From: Diadema setosum
Lineage: Eukaryota > Echinodermata > Echinoidea > Diadematoida > Diadematidae
Assembly: GCA_033980235.1 (NCBI GenBank)
Contig: CM067059.1
Coordinates: 26,831,922 to 26,895,921 of the forward strand
DNA length: 64,000 bases
Reading direction: 5' to 3'
Shown here piece by piece: positions 1-10,800 of the stretch; the first letter of the stretch is position 1, and each line of letters begins with the position of its first letter. Under the pieces are notes generated by a model that was not told where the DNA came from, made no database searches, and saw only the letters and a list, made by a program, of their open reading frames with translations. Made by a program: the position numbers and the translations under genes.

Positions 1-269
1 TGTTAACCTTGAGAAAAAGTTCGATGTCAGATGAACAAGGCAACGAAAGCTTTGTGGAATCTGACAAACGCAAAGGAAAGTTGTGGAATTTAGTTGTTCA
101 TATAATTGTGACCTGTTTTTGCGAAATAACAGAATGACGTGAGTATTATTATCATAATGATTTTATCATCTAGCAACTCTAATATTTCCAGGAAATGATT
201 AAAGATTTGAAATACATTTTTCTTTTTTCTTTTTTTTTTTGGTGTTGATGTAACAAAGAAACAGAAAAA
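1..269. other. AT-rich intergenic DNA, no gene seen
   Basis: Both strands are rich in stop codons and contain short T runs. I see no coding signal, RNA gene or repeat family I recognise. Confidence 0.5.
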
Positions 270-358
270 GGTAATGTGAACTTTTATTTTATACGTTCAC
301 GAAAAAGTGATGTGTACATGTTTTTGTCGAAAAATGATATAAAATTTGAATTGAATTG
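270..358 (+). mobile_element. LINE 3' tail fragment (CR1/L2-like)
   Basis: The segment ends with ATATAAAATTTGAATTGAATTG, two to three units of the AATTG repeat that also terminates the LINE at 5395-5477. CR1/L2-type elements end in short tandem repeats of this kind rather than a poly(A) tail. No coding remnant is visible upstream, so this is probably a severely 5'-truncated copy. The left boundary is a guess. A chance AT-rich match is possible. Confidence 0.4.
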
Positions 359-2059
359 ATAATCTTAATCAAATCACACATCCCCCAAATAATTTTTGGT
401 TGTTTCTTTCATCACTTCAAAGCTTTGTGTCTTCCGTTTTAAGTTTGTCTGTTTGTTTATTTTTCATTAAAACCTACCATTCGCATATACGATACAATGT
501 TCACAGTAACTGTCTATACGGCATGGACATTTTCCAATGACAATGAATGAAGTAATGTTTGCTTAGTAGTTATTCTGCCATGCATAATGCTGATTGGGTT
601 TTGATAGAATGACAGGAGAAATTCGCACTGCGCCACCCCCCCCCCCCCCGTTCCCCGTAAACCTGACAGAATGATTCAGATTTCCTTGAACATGGAAGGG
701 ATGAAAGTTCCTTTCACAGTTTGCAGTGCACAGATAACAAGAAATGTCCATGAAGCTACAAATATCTGTCATGACTCATGTTCATAAGCATAGGAAGTAT
801 TGTAAGCATTTCATCCATTCTCCACTCCAGACGACAAGGTTTCTTGTCAATCCCCGTTTATAAATATAGGGCTTCCCGCCCAAATATGCATCCTCTAATG
901 GCTCAAAAATAGAAGTTTTCATGCTGTTTCTCCCTTGACATGCATGGAAACTAAACATGTGCATTTCTTGTCGACAACATTACAGGATCATCAGTCGCTG
1001 AGTGAGTTTGTTTGTAGAGACCTTCCAATTTGTGCACTTTCGTCATCTAGTAAATACTTCATTTGGGACGCACGCAAATACAAATACAAATACACCCATG
1101 CAGACATAACATAAGTATCTGAAATTCACATTCATAATTTTTTTTTTTAATCACAACGGCTTGACAAATATTGCCTTTCGTCAACGTAAATTAGCACTGT
1201 TTTTTCAATGTCTAGAGTGATAGCCATGATCTAATGCTTATTACTGTACGTCGATGAAGGTCAACTACAGAATTATGACAAAGTAAAATGTTTGGCCTTA
1301 TGAAAAGTTCGATGAACCACTAAGAGGTTGAAAAGTATATGATATATATGGCGAATAATGACCCCATTCAACCTAACACCATTGTGTCTATTTCAGAAAC
1401 AATAGAGGTTTTCACATAATCAAAGCAATATTCTATGTTTTTTCCCCCTACGCTTGAAATGTAGATTCACGTCAACTCACAAGATGTGTTGAGGGTTTTA
1501 ATCAAGTTATTCAAGGATGGAGTAAAAGAAAAATCACTTATCAAAGTATTGGATATGCGATGCAGTAATGTTCTTGGATGTCTTATCCACAAGTACAGTG
1601 TATGAGATTCCATAGATTTCCTACATTCAGTGTTAAAACCAATATTATTCTTAAACCGTTAACTACGATATTCAGAAAATGCTCGTTTTTATGCCGCATG
1701 ATAATTCATGTAGGAAAATTTAATGGTCGAAGGGAGATGAAAGGCAATTAATTGGCGTTCTTTACTTCAGAACAATCATGCTATCTGATTAAATATATTT
1801 CCTGTCTTTCAGTCTTCAGGGGCCATATTTTTTTTTTTCTCGAGATAGTGCGCGCAAAGAGAGCGACAAGTGTGTAAGCTCATTAACAAAAGATGGCGCT
1901 CTTTTTACATCCATACCAGTGTCGTATATCTACTGCACTGATCCACACAGCAAATTTTTCTTGTAGTATGTTAACATGTCAATATGTTTTTGGGCCCTGT
2001 TATATACAATGTTTATGAGAGACATTTGCTGCTGGTGAAATAAAAAGAGGACGAATAAA
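359..2059. other. AT-rich intergenic DNA
   Basis: There are no convincing open frames. A C homopolymer lies at 636-649 and T runs near 230 and 1140. Two frames of 60-69 codons (563-772 and 782-964, minus strand) have no recognisable motif, and the first gets a glycine run from the C homopolymer. AAGATGGCG near 1891 resembles a YY1 site, but one short match means little. Confidence 0.5.
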
Positions 2060-3129
2060 AAAACTTTTTTCCCCCTTCCACAGGGTTTTTATTTATACAC
2101 ATATTCAGAAAGTGACATTTACAAATGTCTTTTTAATACAAAACAGAATAAGAATTGAATAATAATTCAATCATCGACAAAAAGTGGCCTACTGCACTTA
2201 TACATGTAATAACAAAATTTCTTTAACTTTCTTTAACATATAATATATATTATTCTTTTTTTCACTGGCAGAAACAACCCTAAAAACACTTTTGGTATTA
2301 TATAATTTTGATTAAATATTCAAAAACACTTCCGTGAATAAAGCCCATTTTTTTCACAAAATTCTTTTCTCTACATTTCATTTGACTTATACATTTTTCC
2401 ATCTCAAAATAACATTTTATCTCAGATATTATGTGTTCGAATGACTGAACGTTTGTTTTTTTTAATTTCGCTGAAAAATTTCTCTTCTTATAACAATCAT
2501 CATACAGTTTAATGCACTCTTGTTGAAACCATAAAGTCCGAATAACTTATGTTGGTTTGTAAATACAATTTGTTTATCTATCTTCAGGAGTAACCATCGC
2601 TTAGACTTATTCCATATATTATTTGAATAAGGACATAAACAAATATATGCATTATGGTTTCCTCACTATCATTACAAAACGTACACTTTTTATCTGTTAC
2701 AAAACCAAAATTTAACAGAGCGTCTTTCATAGATGATATTCTGTTCAGAATCTTAAATTGAAACCACCTCATATTAATATCAATAGATGATTGAAAAGGA
2801 ATTAAACAATATACAGACCATGTTTCATCATCAAAATCCAACATAGTACTCCACTTTACAAAGCTGTTACCATGTTTTGACGTGTGTCTTAGAAACGTTT
2901 GATAAATATCAGAACAACCTTTCTTGCGTTTTAATATTACATTTAAACCATGAGGAATAAAAGGTTCTGTCATCTTCGACAATGCAGTTCTTAGCAAATG
3001 ATTGAATAGAAGTACGCAATCCACAGTGCTGAAGAAAGAAAGTTTGTATACCAAACTTCCTCTGAAGTTCAAAATATGAAAAAAAAAAAAAAACTTAATA
3101 GGCAATACCTTTTGACACTTATTTTTCAT
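2060..3129 (-). mobile_element. 5'-truncated Tx1/L1-like LINE relic
   Basis: The minus strand carries the end of a LINE ORF2 (2298-3129) followed by an AT-rich presumed 3' UTR to about 2060. It is preceded by unrelated DNA, so the copy is truncated upstream of the last quarter of ORF2. The 3' limit is approximate because no clean poly(A) or target-site duplication is evident. Assignment to the Tx1/L1 group rests on the layout of the C-terminal region after the reverse transcriptase. Confidence 0.7.
2298..3129 (-). pseudogene. LINE ORF2 C-terminus with zinc-binding-type motif
   Basis: Translation from 3129 down to 2584 gives 181 residues. They include WSTMLDFDDETWSVY, then RWFQFKILNRI, then KCTFCNDSEETIMHIF. 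This is the order seen after the reverse transcriptase in Tx1/L1-like LINEs: a W-rich segment, a QFKILHRI-like segment, and a CxxC...H zinc-binding-type motif (zf-RVT). After the stop, another frame starting at 2547 continues with a plausible family C-terminus (TLWFQQECIKLYDDCYKKRN, then about 60 residues ending at the TAA at 2298-2300). At least one frameshift and one stop therefore break the frame. An A run near 3080 causes a stretch of F residues near the start. This copy cannot make a working enzyme, because the endonuclease and reverse transcriptase domains are missing. Confidence 0.75.
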
Positions 3130-3320
3130 CTAGAACATTAAAAGGAAACGTTATTTGTAGCTCGTTTCTGGGTGTGATGAAAGGCTACTATAAGGACCTC
3201 CGTATCCCAACACCAGTCGTGTGATATGGGAAGTGTTTGCAATCGGCACTCAAAGACGTGACGCAATACTGCCATCTACGGTCCAACGACTCGCAGTTCA
3301 TTTGCGATAGCTCTTGGGTC
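3130..3320. other. Short unique segment between LINE relic and hairpin pair
   Basis: This moderately GC-rich segment includes ACTGCCATCTACGGTCCAAC near 3268. No open frame or known family was recognised. Confidence 0.4.
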
Positions 3321-3394
3321 GTTAAACCAAGGAGCTTCAAACACACTCCTTGTTTAAACCAGGGAGGTTTTTTGTCTCACCTCCCTGTTTAAAC
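3321..3394. repeat. Two overlapping, mutually exclusive hairpins
   Basis: GTTAAACCAAGGAG (3321-3334) pairs with CTCCTTGTTTAAAC (3346-3359). GTTTAAACCAGGGAGG (3352-3367) pairs with CCTCCCTGTTTAAAC (3380-3394) with one bulged base. The two stems share the self-complementary octamer GTTTAAAC at 3352-3359, so both cannot form fully at once. A T6 run lies in the second loop. It could be the core of a MITE or a transcribed structure; no family was identified. Confidence 0.6.
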
Positions 3395-3750
3395 CGATGG
3401 CGTCGGTGAATTTGCAGGAAATGCTCTTTTCCCATCATTCTGATTCTGCGCTGGTATAGGAGAGGTCATGCTGATCATTGTGATCATAAAGTACCTTACT
3501 CTAAAATACTTGTTCACTTTGACACAAAGATGTCAAAATGTGAGTTTTCTAATAACGATTGATGTTTGTGATGTTTGAAAAATCATCATCTTCTTCCCCC
3601 ACCTTTCCGTTAAGGATATTTTTATGAAAACAAAACCTTGACATGATAGTATCTTGATTGCAATCAATAGAAAAGAAAAAAAGCACAACAACAACAAAAC
3701 AAAACAAAACATAAAACCCAAAAAGCCACGGAAGTGCGAATGACACTGAA

Positions 3751-3966
<216 letters not shown>

Positions 3967-4191
3967 GTCATAATGAGACGGCTAGTGATAAAGCCTCTAC
4001 AGCCAATTCTTTGCTTGCTCTCCAAAATTCAGCGTAAAATGATCTAATAGGACTTAAAATACTCGGATTCTGTCAAACTACAATGCATGTTGTCACATTG
4101 TGAACACTATCTGGTAATCAGTCAAGCGCAAGATGGACTCTCAACAAGAATATTGGCATCTATTTGAGGAATCCAAGCCCCCAACTTCACC

Positions 4192-4450
4192 ATGCCAACT
4201 ACGAGGTCCAGTCAAAGTGTGGATTCCAATGGTCCCCATTCCAATCTCGCGTCCGGCAAGTCAGCTGACCACAACCCGCCAAACGCACAGCACATTGATA
4301 GCAATGGAGGAGACCGAGCCGCCTACTCAACTGGCGACGTTTTTGAAGCAATAATTCAAGCTTTCAGCGACCAAAAAGTCTTGAGCAAGCTGATTCCAGC
4401 TCTCACCCAGGCTATACATGATGGTTTTTATCATGGAATTGGAGAAAAGA
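4192..4450 (+). pseudogene. Probable LINE ORF1 N-terminal remnant
   Basis: The frame from ATG 4192 reads MPTTRSSQSVDSNG, a polar stretch, then VFEAIIQAFSDQKVLSKLIP and ALTQAIHDGF, which looks like an amphipathic helix. LINE ORF1 proteins often start with a disordered polar segment followed by helices. The frame stays open to 4566, but after about 4470 it is out of frame with clear ORF2 sequence, so a deletion junction lies between. I infer ORF1 from position and composition; no conserved domain is present. Confidence 0.4.
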
Positions 4451-4472
4451 GACAAAAAGTCTTTACTACGTT

Positions 4473-4964
4473 ACCATTAAATGCCCTGCATGCACTGTTA
4501 CCACTACTTTACCTTACTATAACTACTGTAACCTCATATGGGGTCGTGCATCTGCCTACCTTTTAAAGAGACTAGTGGTGTTAAAGAAGCAGGTTATTCG
4601 TCTTTGTATTGGCTCACATTATCGTGCGCATACACATGATCTATTTCGACGCCTCGGCATCTCTGGCTGATTTGGTTTTGCATAAGACAGGAATTTTTAT
4701 GTATAAGTTTATTCACAATAAACTTCCATCTGTTTTATGGATTATTTCAAACGTTGTAATGAAATTCACTCAAAAAACACACGGCATCAATCTAATATTT
4801 ATCCATTTTGTTTCCGAACAACTCGTGCCCAAAAACAGTCGATAAGGTTTCATAGATCTAATATTTGGAGCTTCGGAATTCCGGAAAATCTTAAAAAGCT
4901 GCCTCTGCACAATTTCAAGAAAAAATTCAATACGCTCTCGTCTTCTTCTCATTTTATTCAAAAT
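4473..4964 (+). pseudogene. LINE ORF2 C-terminal remnant, frameshifted
   Basis: Three frames must be read in turn. From 4473: YYNYCNLIWGRASAYLLKRL, then VLKKQVIRLCIGSHYRAHTH and DLFRRLGI, up to TGA at 4668. The next frame gives LADLVLHKTGIFMYKFIHNK. From 4737: FKRCNEIHSKNTRHQSN, QSIRFHRSNIWSFGIP and LKKLPLHNFKKKFNTL. This is the order found after the reverse transcriptase palm and thumb of CR1/L2-like LINEs (YCN..WG, LQKR..R.I, HS.NTR, G...WN.LP, FK..L). At least two frameshifts and one stop make it non-functional. Confidence 0.75.
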
Positions 4965-5394
4965 AGGAAATTTAAATTAAATTTTTTTATTATGTATTTT
5001 ACATGTGCTGCAATCGGTAATGGTTTCTCGTACTATTAACACATATATTTGTAGTCTCGTTCTATACCTCGTTTTGTTTTGTTTGCTTTGCTTCATGGGT
5101 GTATTGTGATGTTACTTGTTTTGTCCTCTGTCTTAGTATGTTCTATTCTCCCCATGTTCCCTTGATGTTTTCGGTAACTTTTGACAATTTTAATTTTGTG
5201 CTTGTTTTAGTATGTTTTATTCTCTCTGAGCTCCTTTTATCATTTGGTATTTCAATGTTTAAATTGCATTGTGTGTATGATTTGTTTTCAAGGGTACATT
5301 CTTTTTTAACAAACCTCTGGCTTTCTCAAAATTGTACCTGCTACATTTTGTAAACATTTTATATATATCCAAACGATTATTACTGGAAATGTAT

Positions 5395-5477
5395 GAATTG
5401 AATTGAATTGAATTGAATTGAATTGAATTGAATTGAATTGAATTGAATTGAATTGAATTGAATTGAATTGAATTGAA
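5395..5477 (+). repeat. (AATTG)n array ending the LINE
   Basis: Sixteen or so near-perfect AATTG units directly follow the LINE 3' UTR. They are probably part of the element's own 3' end, extended by slippage. Confidence 0.93.
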
Positions 5478-6492
5478 ATACTGCCTTCCTTTGTGACGGA
5501 ATGCAATAATTTATCAGCCGAAGTTCTTGCAGCGCATTATTTTAAGCCATCAATAAGTCGAGTGTGAGAAAAAGAAAGGACAAGAAAAGTATTTAGAATA
5601 GCCCCTACGCGTCTGCAACCCTTGTAAAACTATAAAGCAGGCAAACTCGTTTACCACATCACCTTTTGTGGGTCTTGCCTTTTCATTGATAATATTTGTC
5701 TTTATTTTCAACTGCTGAAAATGCACGAAACGCAAGTATTAGATATTTCAGTAATATGGTTATCTCTAATTCTTGAACTGAAGAAAACAAAATGCATAAT
5801 GGTAGGATTTGCTGTTGTGACACCGAGCTTCTTCTTGTCGGGAAAGTTCTCAACAATATACTTCATGTTCGCCACGCTTATGTTTTCGAAGTCTATAATG
5901 GAATGTCGCCCTCATGCGTTGGGATGAATTCAGAAGTTCGCTTTTGTGAAACAACGAGAAAAACTGATAGTAAAATGAATGGTAACGAAGCAGATTCTAT
6001 TCGTACGTATCACTTGTCAGGACTGCCAATCAAAATCAGACAAATTGCGTAACATTGGTCTAGTGATAACTCTTTTTCCGGTTTGCTGATAAATCATTCG
6101 CACATTTGTTTTTGCCCCCATGTTTGCTTGATATCTCGCAGCCCTCGATAGGAGCTGTTTGTTTGTCTTACACGCTACAGGATGTCTGCTCCGTACTGTG
6201 TGGAAATACACAGAGAGTCGTGAAGTAGTTACTGTTGGCGATGATCTGACTTGTCTTCATAACATATCACGATGATTGATGTCTCGTGGTAGATATCTGG
6301 TCTGGTACGCCGTATAGATCGCTCCTCTCATAGTATACGTTGTATCAATGCATCTATATGGCACCTTGACTGCAAACGCTACCGCTCCACAAAATGAGAA
6401 AGGGGTCTCTATCATTTCAGGTGAAATGGCGCCCGCTAGCGATATGATCAACCCGTTTGCAACAGGAAAACACGAACATTTTGAAAAATCTT

Positions 6493-6523
<31 letters not shown>

Positions 6524-7900
6524 GGATGTCATTCCCTCCCCCTATCTACATTCCTCTACATAAGGATTATATAATGATTATAAACATATCAAATTCTGCA
6601 AACGAAAATGTTCGAAGCAAGAGGAAAGGATTGAATTCGGAAGAATTATTCGTATAATCAAAATGATAACAAAGGAATAATAAACGTAATAACACAAAAA
6701 TTTCATTACATTTCGTCTGTTTTCATTTAAAGAAAATAATGAAATAACAGTATAACAGCAATGCATACGACCTGAAAGTATAGTTTATACATTGGCATAG
6801 ACAAAACAAAGAAACAACAACGAAATAAACATTATACAACAAAAATATAAGAAACTTGGAGAAAACAACCGAGTATGTTTTTTGAAAGAGCCAGAAACCA
6901 CCACCACCACCAACAACAAAAGTGAATGTGATGGGCAATGCAATTTATGTTCCAGTCTAATATGATTTCCCTCATGCAATAAACTTTGACACGAGTCGCA
7001 TGTTTTTGTATGTTTATTCATGAAGGATACGTATTAGTTATATTGACTGCTGTCTTATTCATTGCAAATCTTCCATATTAAAAGTCGTGACTGCGTTATG
7101 TTTTTCATCGAAGCACACCATGGCCTTAATCATGACTTCTATTTGAATATTTTGTTTTTATGTCATACCTTCTAGTCACAATTAATGCTATTAATTTTGA
7201 GCAAATTATTTCATTCATTACTCAAAAGTCTTTCTTTTTTTTTTTTGTCCAGCCTGCTACTCTAAGACCTGTGCAAAAGCTAGACTTCCTCTATCTCGAC
7301 ACTACGGCAAGAATAAATATTATTGTTGTTTTTACAGTGGTACTATTCAAGTTGGCAGTGACTTCCGCTTAGCTGATATGCATAAAGCGATGCGGAGGGG
7401 TCTTATTTCATTTCTTTTCATGATATTTATTGGTCGTTACATAAATAAAAAATAATAACTATTTAATGGTACCAAAATATCCTGCTGAAATAGAAGAAAT
7501 ACAAATATTCTAAACAATATACATTAGTAGGTATTCACATTATGCTTTTATACAATATATACACGTACATTATTTTCAGTGTTTTGTTTGTTTGTTTTTT
7601 TTTTTATAAATCTGGAGGGCCAAGAAATGATGTAATCATAATTATATTCAATCATACAATTATACCCTTTGTTTTTCTATACTGTAATTAGATAGGCGAT
7701 ACAGGATGCAGCTCATTCCAAAACTGATTTTATTCTTAGATTATCTTATTTTATATTACCGTTACATATAAAGAATTGATGCTACGTTTCAAAATGCGAA
7801 GTTTGTTTCTATTTTATGTTATTTCAAGTGGGGGAACGCGAGAGGTTATTATTACCAACAAAAGTTTGACTATGATAATGGCCTCGACAAAAAAAAAAGA
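5478..7900. other. AT-rich intergenic DNA
   Basis: No recognisable gene. It holds (TCTG)n at 6493-6524, T runs near 7230 and 7590, and CCA/ACA triplets near 6898-6920. Open frames of 60-91 codons at 5550-7372 show no domain and several depend on simple repeats. Confidence 0.5.
6493..6524. repeat. (TCTG)n microsatellite
   Basis: Eight tandem TCTG units; frames through it read as V/C/L/S runs. Confidence 0.95.
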
Positions 7901-7904
7901 ATGT

Positions 7905-7950
7905 AAGATTATGGACTTTCAATGATGAGGTTCCTGGTTCGATACCCCCA
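7905..7950 (+). mobile_element. Possible tRNA-derived SINE head, degenerate
   Basis: CTGGTTCGATACC near 7931-7943 matches an internal Pol III B box. The 44 bases ending there align without gaps to the minus strand around 34526-34570 (both start GTAAG and end TTCGA-A-CC). That spacing recalls a tRNA anticodon and T-arm region. No clear A box or acceptor stem remains, and the two loci diverge downstream. Confidence 0.3.
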
Positions 7951-8013
7951 TAGAGGCAACGGCTGAGTTGTACCTCTAGATGATGCACACTATATCCTAA
8001 ATGGGAAGGGTAG

Positions 8014-8420
8014 TTTAAAGGGTGTGTACAGTTTTGGTTGAGGTGAGTATTTAGCTTATAACGTTTTGCGAGATAATTCAGAAACTACTCTATGAGATGT
8101 CAAAGAGCATGGTAATTCTATGGGGTATCAAAAGTTTATTTAATGAAAATCGGTTTCGAAATGGCTGAGATATCCAAAAACAAGGTGAAACGAAGGGATC
8201 CTAATAAAAGGCGTGGCCTGTCGCCTTTTATTATCATCATTTTTTTTTTTTTTGGGGGGGGATATCTCATCCATTTGAAAACCAATTTTCATCAAATAAA
8301 CATTTAATCCTTCTTAAAATTACATGCTCTTTCATATTTCATAGAGGTTTCTCCTTATCTCACTTAGGAATGTGCAAAACATGAATTCCCACCTCAACCA
8401 GTAATGTACAGTCCCTTTAA
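8014..8420. mobile_element. Palindromic MITE, family A, copy 1
   Basis: The segment begins TTTAAAGGGTGTGTACAGTT and ends as its approximate reverse complement, GTACAGTCCCTTTAA. The two halves pair along most of their length, around AAAGGCG...CGCCTTT. The right half has gained a T14G8 tract at 8240-8261. It is a non-autonomous element with no coding capacity, likely mobilised by a transposase elsewhere. Copies at 14009 and 47315 share its ends but have a different centre, so this is a diverged subfamily. Confidence 0.8.
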
Positions 8421-8578
8421 GCCGTCGGTCCCGACAGTGCTTGCTTGCAAGCACTTCTTTGCACCTTTCAATTCGATGTTTGAGGTCTCACTCTTATGAT
8501 CGTACATATAAAGAATACGGGGAATGAAAGAGAGAGATAGACAGCGTTGGTGAAAGAATAGATAAAATTGACAATTGA

Positions 8579-8683
<105 letters not shown>

Positions 8684-9399
8684 TCATTTCTGCATTCCTT
8701 CATGTGTCTAAATAGTTCATTCGTTGATTCTCCCATTCCGTTCAATAGTTGATACATCCATTAAGTTCACGTTAATCTCCTATACAGAAACACTTCGCAG
8801 AAAAAAAAAAATGTAATTTTTAAATAGATTAACTTAAATGTCCAGTAATTAAAAAAAGTAACCTTTGCGCGAATGTCACAAATTATCACATCTTATTCCA
8901 TCTCATTGTCAAAACAATTTCTCTTGAGTTGAAGTGGGACTCTGTGCGTTCTTTTTTGTCGCATAGATGGGGAGAAAATGTGATAATTTAATGTCACCAT
9001 TTAAGTGTTTTCAACAAAAAAAAAAAAAATGTGATTCTGCAGCACAAGTGAGAAGAATTTTTTTTAGAAGAATATTTTTATTCATACTAGTTTCATTGTG
9101 AAAATGAGCCTGATATTGAATGAAATTCAAATAAAGAATAATATTATTTTAAAAAGTGTGTGTGTGTGTGGGGGGGGGGGGTTGTGGGTGCGTTTCCTGT
9201 TGTAATTCGTTGAAGGTTTGTGTCACGTGTACTTATTTTCCTGAGGTGGACCAGATGAGCGTGAATTCGGTCACTTTTTTTTTCGCTGCGCTCTCTGAGC
9301 TCAAAACAAAGACCAAAAAGACTTGAAGGGGACCACTTTGCAAAAATATTTTTTCTCATAATATGAGAAGTATTCCCTTCACCCAGGTGTGGGCTTTAA
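8684..9399. other. AT-rich intergenic DNA with GT/G tract
   Basis: No gene seen. A runs lie near 8801 and 9016, and a (GT)n tract passes directly into a G run at 9156-9181. Confidence 0.5.
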
Positions 9400-10800
9400 C
9401 AGTGTCATCAATCAGGGCTTCGGGATTGCCGGTCGCTCTTTCACGTTCATATTTCAATGAAATTCGTTCGGAGAGGGGGTAAAAAATGCAGACTTGTTTG
9501 CTCATTTCAGTAAGCGATCAATCGCCGGCTATATGACACTAATTGGAGGTACCTTGTCATTTTTGAGCCCACATGAGAATAGGGTAAAAATGTTGTGTAA
9601 ACTATCAAATCGAAAGGTAAAATTACCCACAACAAAGAGATGAGAACATGCCGCCGTATCAGATAGCCGCTAAGTGGCTTCATTTTATTCAGCGGAATCG
9701 GAACAAGCAAACACGGTCTAATCGAGCGTGGTACTGGGCCTTTTCCTTGACACAAGCTGATAAGAAAATGTGTATGCTCTTCATATTACGATATGGCGTT
9801 ATTGTGTCGTGAAAAAGGCAACTCGGTGCATTACTATCTGACAAACGATTTCTCCCCGCCTCGTTACACTCTCTTTTTCACCGTTTGCAGTGAGCGATGC
9901 GGCAGAGTATGTAAGTTTGTGTGTGTAGCGTTCTCGCCGTCTAAAGCAATGGCTGATTTTGGCCAGGTCTCGTGTTTGATTTTGCTGTCAAGGTAGTGGA
10001 GAGAGAGGGGAGAGTGGGAGCGAGCGATGGATGGACTACGACCCCGGGGAGAGCGGGTTCTATAGTGATCATCGAAAGCTCCCTCGTCTTGCCTACCTTG
10101 GGCAGCTATAATTCGAGCATAATAGCCGCATGAACGCGGCTATGCTCGGCGAGTAAATGGCTCGACAGTGAAACGCGAGAATACCTCAAAACAGTCAAGA
10201 GTAAAGAAAGAAGAGCAGGGAGGAAAAAAAAGAGAGAAATAAAAAGTTTAAACAAAGGCATCGGGGACCCTTCTCCGTGAAAACCGCCATGGGTCCCTAG
10301 TGCAAGCGAGAAAATATGATCACGGCTATCCCTGCCACACTTAATTCAATTTTAGGGCCACTGTAAATGGCCGAATTAATGGAATCCCTTTGTCGCCTTA
10401 TTACGTCGATTGTCAATTTTCGCAGGTTTGAGTCGCTCGCGGTTAGTAGTTCGGTGACATCAACTGACGGCCCTGCGACCGGGGCAGTGAGCGTGCAGGG
10501 TTCCGAGGGGCCTGTCCGCGGGGCACGGCTGGTTGACGAGACGTACGGTGTTTGGCGCAGAATGCGCTCGGCATACGCTGTTGCACGGGGACTGCATTCT
10601 CACCTTTACAGAGCGACGCCCGATCTTCAAGGAGAATGTTTAAGAATTGGCAGGGACAGTTGTCTCTCTAATTTGAATAATCCCGGTGCTTAATGTCGTT
10701 ATGATCGCTCTAACTGGATCATGGCGAAAAAGAAGGGAAGACGGTCACACTGAATTAACAGCCGCGTTACACGGTTTCCCTATGGTGGGGCACAGCTACT
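9400..10800. other. GC-richer block, possible regulatory DNA
   Basis: CpG dinucleotides and GC rise sharply against the flanks. A strong short hairpin lies at 10114-10148. The frame at 10367-10693 (108 codons) is fairly well balanced in composition but shows no motif I recognise, and I see no reliable splice sites around it. Conserved non-coding sequence is my first choice and an unrecognised exon the second. Confidence 0.35.
10114..10148. repeat. Short GC-rich hairpin
   Basis: CGAGCATAATAGCCGC pairs with GCGGCTATGCTCG through a 3-nt bulge, leaving a loop of about 6 nt. It is too small for a pre-miRNA; a structured or palindromic protein-binding site is possible. Confidence 0.55.

Larger units (their letters stand above)
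4131..5477 (+). mobile_element. Internally deleted CR1/L2-like LINE
   Basis: In order on the plus strand: a probable ORF1 start (4133-4450), an abrupt switch near 4450-4472 into the C-terminus of ORF2 (to about 4964), an AT-rich 3' UTR, and a terminal (AATTG)n array at 5395-5477. A full element of this type is several kilobases long, so most of ORF1 and the endonuclease and reverse transcriptase are missing. It is a dead copy. The terminal pentamer array is typical of CR1/L2-type LINEs. The left boundary is uncertain. Confidence 0.7.
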
